DNA of 10,374 nucleotides from Desulfamplus sp. (lineage in GTDB: Bacteria > Desulfobacterota > Desulfobacteria > Desulfobacterales > Desulfobacteraceae). The DNA lies in NCBI GenBank assembly GCA_015231395.1, contig JADGBP010000016.1, positions 1 through 10,374 on the forward strand. The letters run 5' to 3'. Under the pieces are notes generated by a model. That model saw only the letters and a program-made list of their open reading frames with translations, did no database searches and was not told the DNA's origin. The translations under genes and the position numbers were made by a program. Below are positions 1 to 5,369 of the stretch, piece after piece. The number at the start of each line of letters is the position of its first letter. Positions within the stretch are counted from its first letter, which is position 1.

Positions 1-1
1 A

Positions 2-955
2 TTGATGGAATATGCCCCGCAAAGTACCAGACTACAAATACCCTCCAAAAAAGAAATATGGAAACAGGCTGTGCCTGATTTGTCTGAACTCCGCGATCCC
101 CTGAATATTGATGATCCCCTGAATGAAGAGGCTCAGTCGCCAGTCCCTTCAATTATCCACAGATATCCTGACAGGGTTATTTTTCTTGTTTCAAATCAAT
201 GTGCAATGTATTGTCGCCACTGTATGCGAAAAAGAAAAGTGGGTGGAAGTACATCTGAATTTGATGGAATAGACGAAATTGAACATAAAATAGACGCCAT
301 TGAGCAGGGTCTTGACTATATCGGAAAAAACCGGAATATACATGATGTTATTCTTTCTGGCGGAGATCCGCTACTACTGAGTACAGAAACCATTGACAGA
401 ATCCTATTTAGAATCAGGCAGTTTGACCATGTGCATATAATCAGAATTCATACCAGAGTCCTGTGTACCCTTCCATTTAGAATCACTGCCAATTTAGCTT
501 CGATACTTGAAAAATATCATCCTCTTTATATAAATACCCATTTTAATCATCCTGCTGAAATCACCGATCAGGCAGCTACAGCATGTGAGATACTCGCTCA
601 TGCCGGTATTCCCCTGGGATGTCAGACGGTTCTGCTAAAAGGCGTAAACGATACCCCTGAAGTCATGACCGACTTGATGAGAAAACTGATAAGAATCAGG
701 GTAAAGCCCTATTATCTCCACCATCCGGATGCGGTTGCAGGTACCGCCCATTTCCGTCCTTCCATTGAAACTGGTCTTCATATCATGAAAGCACTCAGGG
801 GTAATTTAACTGGAATTGCCATTCCTCAGTATATGCTTGACCTTCCAGGAGGGCATGGAAAAGTACCGGTGCTTCCTGATTATATCAAATCCAGATTTGG
901 CAATACAGCAGTAGTGGAAAACTACATAGGTAATACATGTGAGTACAGATTTTAA
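2..955 (+). CDS. kamA: KamA-family radical SAM aminomutase (lysine 2,3-aminomutase-like), 5' end cut by window edge
   Basis: PLP- and S-adenosylmethionine-dependent radical enzyme that moves an amino group between the alpha and beta carbons of an amino acid, most likely lysine to beta-lysine. The visible 317 residues carry the radical SAM cluster motif C67-x3-C71-x2-C74, preceded by the family block SPVPSIIHRYPDR. The SGGDPLLLS segment follows, and near the C-terminus PGGHGKVPVLPDY contains the PLP lysine, K287. Aspartates equivalent to the lysine-binding pair of the clostridial enzyme are present in YYLHHPD and in MLDLPGG. That, together with the PGGHGK block, argues for a KamA type rather than an EpmB (EF-P modification) type. 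Compared with a roughly 416-residue relative, about 60 N-terminal residues are missing, so the gene almost certainly starts left of the window and the first ATG (5-7) is probably internal. Substrate is inferred; glutamate aminomutase remains possible. Confidence 0.85.
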   Translation: MMEYAPQSTRLQIPSKKEIWKQAVPDLSELRDPLNIDDPLNEEAQSPVPSIIHRYPDRVIFLVSNQCAMYCRHCMRKRKVGGSTSEFDGIDEIEHKIDAIEQGLDYIGKNRNIHDVILSGGDPLLLSTETIDRILFRIRQFDHVHIIRIHTRVLCTLPFRITANLASILEKYHPLYINTHFNHPAEITDQAATACEILAHAGIPLGCQTVLLKGVNDTPEVMTDLMRKLIRIRVKPYYLHHPDAVAGTAHFRPSIETGLHIMKALRGNLTGIAIPQYMLDLPGGHGKVPVLPDYIKSRFGNTAVVENYIGNTCEYRF

Positions 956-960
956 TTTCC

Positions 961-987
961 TTGACTCTGATGCTAAACTATTATATT
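961..987 (+). promoter_or_regulatory. Weak candidate promoter for cbiM
   Basis: TTGACT (961-966) and TATATT (982-987) resemble -35 and -10 elements, but the 15-bp spacer is short. If used, the transcript would run through the hairpin at 1063-1116 before reaching cbiM. Between this site and the hairpin I see only AT-rich sequence and a second CACGAAG copy (1008-1014). No conserved cobalamin riboswitch core is recognisable. Confidence 0.25.
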
Positions 988-1062
988 TCGTTAAGAACTA
1001 ATATGGGCACGAAGCCTTAATGTTCAGATATATAGACAATACAAAATCATAATAGACAAAAT

Positions 1063-1116
1063 AAAACCACGAAGGTTTGCGTACAAGAAATTGTACCGGC
1101 TTTACGTGGTTTTTTT
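1063..1116 (+). terminator. Strong hairpin with U-run, terminator after kamA or attenuator before cbiM
   Basis: AAAACCACG (1063-1071) pairs perfectly with CGTGGTTTT (1105-1113), and the T run goes on to 1116. AAG (1072-1074) pairs with CTT (1100-1102) across a two-base bulge. The top is a perfect six-pair stem, GTACAA (1081-1086) with TTGTAC (1091-1096), closed by a GAAA tetraloop. This is a clear rho-independent terminator shape. Lying 108 bp after the kamA stop and 75 bp before the cbiM start, it could serve either gene. Confidence 0.75.
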
Positions 1117-1191
1117 ATTATCAAATAAAACCTCCGTCTCTGGCGGATTGGAGTTTCACTTAAAAAACATTAACACTAAGGAATAATAATC

Positions 1192-1737
1192 ATGCATATG
1201 GCAGATGCTTTAATTTCCCCGGCAGTTGGTGGCACAATGTGGGCGGTAAGTGCTGGTTTAATTGGATATTGTTCAAAAAAAGTAAAAAATGACATGGATG
1301 ACCAGAAAATTCCCCTAATGGGTGTTATGGGAGCATTTATTTTTGCTGCCCAGATGATCAATTTTACCATACCAATTACCGGTTCCAGCGGTCATCTTGG
1401 AGGAGGAATGATTCTTGCTATTCTTCTTGGACCACACATTGCTTTTCTTACCATGGGATCCGTGCTAACAGTACAGTCTCTTTTCTTTGCAGACGGGGGG
1501 CTTCTTGCACTGGGCTGCAATATTTTTAATCTTGGATTTTTCCCCTGTTTTATCGCTTATCCGCTTATTTACAAAAAAATTGTAGATAAGAATCCCACCA
1601 AACAGAATATTTTCGCAGGTTCCCTGATTGCTGCCATTGCAGGATTGCAATTAGGCTCCTTTGCTGTTGTTATGAGGAATATAAGCAGCTTCGCTGCAAT
1701 TATTGTAGGGTTGCGATTCTTGAATAAGAACAAATGA
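1192..1737 (+). CDS. cbiM: CbiM/NikM-type energy-coupling-factor permease, orphan and short at the C-terminus
   Basis: Substrate-binding membrane subunit of a cobalt or nickel ECF importer. The N-terminus MHMADALISP keeps the family's metal-binding His2, which must be exposed by start Met removal. The second family histidine block, GSSGHLGGG, has H68, followed by LLGPHIAF and then SLFFADGGLLALGCNIFN, all typical of CbiM/NikM. Five hydrophobic segments are visible. The start is set by AAGGA (1178-1182), nine bases before ATG. At 181 residues it is shorter than usual (about 200-215). After LQLGSFAVV, family members normally continue with a loop and a sixth helix; here the sequence diverges and stops. 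No CbiN, CbiQ or CbiO gene lies nearby, so it must borrow partners encoded elsewhere or be decaying. Cobalt versus nickel cannot be decided. Confidence 0.85.
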   Translation: MHMADALISPAVGGTMWAVSAGLIGYCSKKVKNDMDDQKIPLMGVMGAFIFAAQMINFTIPITGSSGHLGGGMILAILLGPHIAFLTMGSVLTVQSLFFADGGLLALGCNIFNLGFFPCFIAYPLIYKKIVDKNPTKQNIFAGSLIAAIAGLQLGSFAVVMRNISSFAAIIVGLRFLNKNK

Positions 1738-1799
1738 ACGCTGTCAGTTATGTAGCCGCCTTTTCTATTGAATTTATCATCCTTTTCCTGTACTCATAA
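1734..1799 (+). CDS. 21-codon hydrophobic frame overlapping the cbiM stop (possible displaced last helix)
   Basis: ATG at 1734 overlaps the cbiM stop in an ATGA arrangement, which permits coupled re-initiation. The frame encodes about 21 residues, almost a single membrane helix (YVAAFSIEFIILFLYS), and ends in TAA. The pattern Y-V-A-A-x3-E resembles the H-L-A-I-x3-E stretch of the last helix in longer CbiM/NikM proteins, so it may be that helix put out of frame. It has no ribosome binding site of its own. It could equally be chance; the resemblance is by eye only. From here to fprA (1800-1867) I see only the fprA ribosome binding site. Confidence 0.3.
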   Translation: MNAVSYVAAFSIEFIILFLYS

Positions 1800-1867
1800 T
1801 TTCGTCAACAAGCAAGAACATACGCGACTTTTCTGCAATAATAAAATACTTTTAAGGAGACTTTACA

Positions 1868-3061
1868 ATGTTTAAACCTGTTAAAATTACTGATAACATC
1901 TATTCTGTTGGATGCAGGGACTGGGATATTCGCGATTTTCATGGATATTCTACTTATTCAGGCACATCATATAATGCGTTTCTTATATTGGACAAACAGA
2001 ATGTTCTTATAGATACTGTAAAAAAAGAGTTTGCCGACGAGCTGCTCGACAATATAAGCAGAATTATAGATCCATCAAAAATTGATATGGTCATCAGCAA
2101 CCATACAGAAATGGATCACTCAGGTGCACTTCCTGCCGTGATGAACACAATTGGTAAAGACAAAACTGTCTTATGTTCAAAGATGGGGCTGAAAAATCTT
2201 AAAAGCCATTTCTCAAGTGCTTTAAACCTGAAAAGTGTTGAACACGGTGAGAAAATATCCATTGGAAAACATACCCTGGTCTTCCTTGAGACAAAAATGC
2301 TTCATTGGCCGGATAGCATGTTTACTTATGCTAAAGAGGATAAAATTTTATTTTCCAGTGATGCCTTTGGTCAGCACTATGCCGGCGATTGCACCTTTGA
2401 TGATGAAATCGGTGAATCTGTAATGGATCATGCTGCAAAATACTACGCCAATATTTTACTAAACTACTCTTCCAGAGTTCAAGACCTTTTGAAAAATGTC
2501 TCTGATTCGGGTCTTGAAATCAGTATGATATGTCCTGATCACGGAATTATCTGGCGTGATAACCCTGGTAAAATCATTCAAGCCTATGACCGATGGAGCC
2601 GTCAGGAACCAGTTAAAAAAGCGGTGGTTATTTTTGACACCATGTGGAACAGCACTGCAAAAATGGCAAGAGAGATCGCAAAAGGAGTGGAATCTTCAGG
2701 GGTAAATGTCAGGCTTATGAACACCCGCAAATGCCACAGAAGCGATATTATGACTGAAGTTATGGATGCCAAGGCTCTTATTGTTGGCTCTCCAACCCTG
2801 AACAACGGAATTTTCCCAGTAATTGCCGATGTGATTACTTATATCAAGGGGTTAAAACCCAAAAACAAGCTGGCTGCGGCTTTTGGCTCATATGGCTGGA
2901 GTGGCGAGGCAGTAAAAATATTGAATAAGGAATTTCAGGATATGGGTATGGAAATTGTTGATGATGGACTTAAAGTTCAGTATGTTCCAGATAAAGATGA
3001 CCTGAATAAATGTTTTGAAATGGGTCATAAAATAGGACAGAAAATTGCTGAAACATGTTAG
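1868..3061 (+). CDS. fprA: Flavodiiron protein, rubredoxin:oxygen oxidoreductase
   Basis: Cytoplasmic A-type flavodiiron protein, which takes electrons from rubredoxin and reduces O2 to water (some members also reduce NO). The N-terminal metallo-beta-lactamase-like domain (about 1-250) has a complete diiron ligand set: H79, E81, D83 and H84 in NHTEMDHSG, H146 in MLHWPD, D165 in SSDAFG, and H225 in CPDHGIIWR. The C-terminal flavodoxin domain (about 252-397) has the FMN phosphate loop after VVIFDT, then GSPTLNNG and FGSYGWSGEA. The length of 397 residues is normal for a member without a fused rubredoxin domain. AAGGAG (1854-1859) lies eight bases before the ATG. It stands alone on this strand, but the likely electron donors and the other oxygen-defence genes follow within the window on the other strand. 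No convincing promoter was found in the short upstream gap. Confidence 0.95.
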   Translation: MFKPVKITDNIYSVGCRDWDIRDFHGYSTYSGTSYNAFLILDKQNVLIDTVKKEFADELLDNISRIIDPSKIDMVISNHTEMDHSGALPAVMNTIGKDKTVLCSKMGLKNLKSHFSSALNLKSVEHGEKISIGKHTLVFLETKMLHWPDSMFTYAKEDKILFSSDAFGQHYAGDCTFDDEIGESVMDHAAKYYANILLNYSSRVQDLLKNVSDSGLEISMICPDHGIIWRDNPGKIIQAYDRWSRQEPVKKAVVIFDTMWNSTAKMAREIAKGVESSGVNVRLMNTRKCHRSDIMTEVMDAKALIVGSPTLNNGIFPVIADVITYIKGLKPKNKLAAAFGSYGWSGEAVKILNKEFQDMGMEIVDDGLKVQYVPDKDDLNKCFEMGHKIGQKIAETC

Positions 3062-3071
3062 TTTTTATTTC

Positions 3072-3202
3072 TTTTACGCAATGTGCAACTTTTAATTGAA
3101 CAGCCTGTAATGTTGGCAAGTCAGCTTTGTAATATTGTGAATGCTGAGAAAATCGAAGCCAGTGGTTTTACAGTGTTAGAAAAAGTTACACATTGCGTGA
3201 GA
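3072..3202. repeat. 131-bp element with 18-bp inverted repeat ends (MITE-like or long hairpin)
   Basis: The sequence at 3076-3093 (ACGCAATGTGCAACTTTT) is the reverse complement of 3181-3198 with one mismatch. G-T pairs would extend the stem by four more in RNA, to 3072 and 3202. The interior of about 87 bp has no gene. No target-site duplication is visible at the edges. It could be a small non-autonomous mobile element, or a structured 3' region of the fprA transcript. A third copy of the first 12 bases lies at 3589-3600. Confidence 0.6.
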
Positions 3203-3219
3203 TACTTAATGATTTTTTA

Positions 3220-3249
3220 TTGACATTATTTAGTAATTTGCAGTATAAT
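3220..3249 (+). promoter_or_regulatory. Consensus sigma70-type promoter of the 54-codon gene
   Basis: TTGACA (3220-3225) and TATAAT (3244-3249) both match the consensus perfectly with an 18-bp spacer. The predicted transcript starts near 3256, leaving about 60 bases of leader before the ATG at 3316. This is the best promoter match I found in the window. Confidence 0.75.
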
Positions 3250-3279
3250 AATACAATCATGTAGCATTTGTAGCGATAC

Positions 3280-3294
3280 TTATAATAACTATAA
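3280..3294. promoter_or_regulatory. PerR-box-like palindrome in the leader of the 54-codon gene
   Basis: TTATAATAACTATAA matches the Bacillus-type PerR box TTATAATNATTATAA at 13 of 14 fixed positions. It sits about 25-39 bases downstream of the predicted transcription start and ten bases before the AAGGAG, where a bound repressor could block transcription. In AT-rich DNA a chance match is possible. The peroxide-defence genes around it make a functional site more plausible. No PerR gene lies in the window. Confidence 0.4.
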
Positions 3295-3315
3295 TTATTT
3301 TTTTAAGGAGTTAAG

Positions 3316-3480
3316 ATGGACATTTTTGTTCCTGAGAAATTTTATAAAATGTTACCCCTATTGTGTATTATACTTGCATTATGTTTTGCATTCACGCCAC
3401 CGAGTGTCGTAAAGATTGTATGTATATTATATTTGTTGAGTTATTCAGGATATATTTTATTTAAACGCATTTTTGTATAA
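3316..3480 (+). CDS. Small two-helix membrane protein, 54 residues, unknown function
   Basis: I do not recognise a family. AAGGAG (3305-3310), five bases before ATG, gives a good ribosome binding site, and the reading frame runs 54 codons to TAA. The product starts MDIFVPEKFYK and then has two hydrophobic segments, about residues 12-26 (rich in L, I, C) and 32-49, separated by FTPPSVVK. It ends FKRIFV, so a short hairpin in the inner membrane with a basic tail is likely. It has its own consensus promoter, a PerR-like box in the leader and a terminator 50 bp after the stop, so it is a complete single-gene transcription unit. Its place between the flavodiiron and desulfoferrodoxin genes suggests, but does not prove, a role in oxygen stress. 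Confidence 0.65.
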   Translation: MDIFVPEKFYKMLPLLCIILALCFAFTPPSVVKIVCILYLLSYSGYILFKRIFV

Positions 3481-3529
3481 ACAGAAGAGGTGAATCTTTA
3501 ATCGGGGTTTGAATTTAAAAATTTAATCT

Positions 3530-3579
3530 AAAAAAGCGAGAAAGGCGGGCAAACATTAGTCCTACCTTCTCGCTTTTTT
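3530..3579. terminator. Bidirectional terminator between the 54-codon gene and dfx
   Basis: AAAAAAGCGAGAA (3530-3542) pairs perfectly with TTCTCGCTTTTTT (3567-3579). Two more G-C pairs follow past a bulged A, enclosing a loop of about 19 bases. A on one side and T on the other let it end transcription of the small plus-strand gene and of the rbr-dfx run arriving on the minus strand. Confidence 0.85.
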
Positions 3580-3588
3580 ATATTATTA

Positions 3589-3600
3589 ACGCAATGTGCA
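3589..3600 (+). repeat. Third copy of the ACGCAATGTGCA repeat end
   Basis: These twelve bases are identical to 3076-3087, in the same orientation, just after the terminator. Identity does not continue beyond them. It may be a solo remnant of the inverted-repeat element. Confidence 0.45.
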
Positions 3601-3623
3601 TTAGACCATAATAACATATAAAA

Positions 3624-3998
3624 TTAGGCTTTCCAGAATCCGTGCAGATTGCAGAACTCTCTTGCTGTTACATTTTGAGCGTCAGTAAGAAATTTTGCCT
3701 CTGGAGCATCACCGGGTTTAAGAAATTTTCTGTAAACCAGACCATCTGCATTAAGTTCAATCCACTCAATAAGATGTTTCTCTTCCATTGGATGTGCAAC
3801 GCTTCCCACCTTGACAAGATATCCGCCTTCAATTTTTTCAATTACCGGAACATGCTTCTCTTTTGCCGCATCAACGGAATTTTCTGTAAGAATAGTCATG
3901 GGCTGATTGCAGCAGCTCATAGGTGGTTTTGATGCATGAAGTACTTCAACGATGTTTCCACATTTCTCACAAATGTAAATACCAAGTTTCTCTGCCAT
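3624..3998 (-). CDS. dfx: Desulfoferrodoxin (superoxide reductase, two-iron type)
   Basis: Cytoplasmic enzyme that reduces superoxide to hydrogen peroxide with electrons from rubredoxin, without making O2. The N-terminal desulforedoxin-like domain has the four cysteine ligands C10, C13, C29 and C30. The catalytic iron site is complete: H49 in EKHVPV, H69 in GSVAHPM, H75 in EEKHLIEW, C116 and H119 in [10 protein letters not shown], with E47 and K48 as the usual active-site side chains. The length of 124 residues is typical of the two-domain class. AAGGAG (4007-4012) lies eight bases before ATG. It is last in the minus-strand run, 80 bp after rubrerythrin, and is followed by a bidirectional terminator at 3530-3579. 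Nothing in the gene looks damaged. Confidence 0.97.
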   Translation of the reverse strand: MAEKLGIYICEKCGNIVEVLHASKPPMSCCNQPMTILTENSVDAAKEKHVPVIEKIEGGYLVKVGSVAHPMEEKHLIEWIELNADGLVYRKFLKPGDAPEAKFLTDAQNVTAREFCNLHGFWKA

Positions 3999-4046
3999 TT
4001 GATTTTCTCCTTAACTGTTAATTTAATAGAGTTTGTATCTTTAAAT

Positions 4047-4064
4047 AACTAACATGACTAACAT
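4047..4064. repeat. 9-bp tandem duplication between rbr and dfx
   Basis: AACTAACAT is followed directly by GACTAACAT, differing in one base. It is one of several short tandem duplications in this window. No function is suggested by its position. Confidence 0.5.
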
Positions 4065-4078
4065 TAACGCACTGAGAA

Positions 4079-4657
4079 TCAGTAATTCTCTCCAAGAAGC
4101 TCAAAATGGGCCTGAGGGTGGGCACATGCAGGGCATTCATCAGGAGCCTCCTCGCCTTCATGAAGATAACCACAGTTTCTGCATCTCCATTTGACCGCAG
4201 AACTGCGTTTAAACACACTGCCATTTTCAATATTAGCCTTCAAATCCAGAAATCTTTTTTCATGCTGTTTTTCTGCTACTGCAATGGCAATAAAGACCTT
4301 GGCAATATTATCAAATCCCTCTTCTCGTGCTTTTTCCGCAAATTCCGGGTACATTATAGTATGTTCATGGTGCTCTCCTGCTGCAGATGCACTAAGATTA
4401 TCTATAGTTGCACCAATTGTGCCTGATGGAAAAGCTGCTGTGATTTCAAGATCCTGACCGCTTTCCAGAAATTTGAACAACCGTTTTGCATGCTCTTTTT
4501 CCTGATTTGCAGTCTCTTCAAAAATATCTGCCATTTGGATAAAACCATCTTTTTTCGCCTTGCTTGCAAAATAATTGTAGCGGTTTCTGGCTTGGGATTC
4601 TCCTGCAAAGGCTTTTAATATATTTTTTTCCGTCTCACTTCCTTTCAGTGATGCCAT
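4079..4657 (-). CDS. rbr: Rubrerythrin, NADH peroxidase component
   Basis: Non-haem diiron protein that reduces H2O2 to water using electrons delivered by rubredoxin. The four-helix diiron domain (about 1-145) has ligands in GESQARNRY (E20), ETANQEKEHA (E53, H56), GEHHEHTIMYPEFA (E95, E98) and VAEKQHEKRF (E129, H132). The rubredoxin-like domain (about 155-192) has C159, C162, C175 and C178 in CRNCGYLHEG and CPAC. The length of 192 residues matches the classical Desulfovibrio type. AAAGGAG lies about ten bases upstream of ATG. An inverted repeat at 4736-4752 lies in the 106-bp upstream gap and may regulate the rbr-dfx pair. A small inverted repeat (4074-4090) overlaps the stop codon and lacks a U-run, so it is not a terminator. 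Confidence 0.97.
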   Translation of the reverse strand: MASLKGSETEKNILKAFAGESQARNRYNYFASKAKKDGFIQMADIFEETANQEKEHAKRLFKFLESGQDLEITAAFPSGTIGATIDNLSASAAGEHHEHTIMYPEFAEKAREEGFDNIAKVFIAIAVAEKQHEKRFLDLKANIENGSVFKRSSAVKWRCRNCGYLHEGEEAPDECPACAHPQAHFELLGENY

Positions 4658-4735
4658 TTTTCTTACGCTCCTTTTATTTGTTTACATTGAAAACATATTA
4701 CCGTGAAAACACATTTTGGATTTCATGCTCAAAGG

Positions 4736-4752
4736 TGACCAGATTTTGGTCA
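4736..4752. promoter_or_regulatory. Perfect inverted repeat upstream of rbr, possible operator
   Basis: TGACCA, GATTT and TGGTCA form a perfect six-base dyad with a five-base centre, 79 bp before the rubrerythrin start and just after the flavoprotein stop. There is no U-run on either strand, so it is not an intrinsic terminator. It could be an operator for the rbr-dfx pair; the regulator is unknown. Confidence 0.35.
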
Positions 4753-4763
4753 TTATGGTTTAA

Positions 4764-5285
4764 CTATGCTATTTGCTTAACTATTTTATTAAAATCCGTT
4801 GTATCGCCTATCATTATGCAACCCAAGATTTTTCCATTTTGGTCTTTGACTATTTTTCTATAAACAGACTCAGTAGAGATAATTTCTGTCTCCATTTTAC
4901 CATCAACATCTATTTCTCCTGCTGATGCAAGCGATATGCCAGCAACCTTGAGGATATTTGAAGGTGGAATGTTTTTATAAACAGCATTACCTCCTGCCAT
5001 GTTAATGCCTGCAACTCGTCCCTGCTCCATTGCCTCTTGCCATATGCAAAAATTTATTCCCTGAAATTCTGCTACATCGCCTGCAGCATATATTGAAGGA
5101 ACAGAGGTTTGCATCTGTTCATTTACCACAATTCCCTTGTCAGTTTTTATATTCGGTGCGTCATTTTGTGAATCAGCAGGTTTCAATTTAGCAGCTTCAA
5201 CACCAAATATTAATGACAAATCAGGAGGAGCGGTCTTTTTTGCAACTAATGACAAGTCCGGACGGACACCGGCAGAAAAGAGCAC
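4764..5285 (-). CDS. 3' open half of the interrupted flavoprotein
   Basis: This is the part downstream of the premature stop that could be translated independently. The only usable start I see after the TAA is GTG at 5285, with a weak purine stretch (AAGGCGG) just upstream. The 173-residue product would start at LFSAGVRPD and contain the second FAD motif IYAAGD and the C-terminal domain. It lacks both nucleotide-binding loops, so it could not act as a reductase alone. Expression as a separate protein is doubtful; see the parent entry. Confidence 0.4.
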   Translation of the reverse strand: MLFSAGVRPDLSLVAKKTAPPDLSLIFGVEAAKLKPADSQNDAPNIKTDKGIVVNEQMQTSVPSIYAAGDVAEFQGINFCIWQEAMEQGRVAGINMAGGNAVYKNIPPSNILKVAGISLASAGEIDVDGKMETEIISTESVYRKIVKDQNGKILGCIMIGDTTDFNKIVKQIA

Positions 5286-5369
5286 AGCATCCGCCTTAAT
5301 TACATCACCTGATTTCAGTTTAACACCGTCAACAGTTAATCCTTTAAAAATTGATTGAAGTTTCTCACC

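Noticed and set aside
956..1191. Cobalamin or known nickel-cobalt riboswitch before cbiM
   Set aside because: I could not find the conserved core of either; only a hairpin and possible alternative pairings are visible.
1176..1370. Minus-strand frame opposite the cbiM start
   Set aside because: It is a shadow of cbiM coding sequence without its own signals.
1768..1800. Promoter for fprA (TTGAAT and CATAAT)
   Set aside because: The spacing between the two elements is 21 bp, too long for a normal sigma70 promoter.
4106..4457. Open frames on the plus strand opposite rubrerythrin
   Set aside because: They mirror a well-supported gene, have no ribosome binding sites and encode nothing recognisable.
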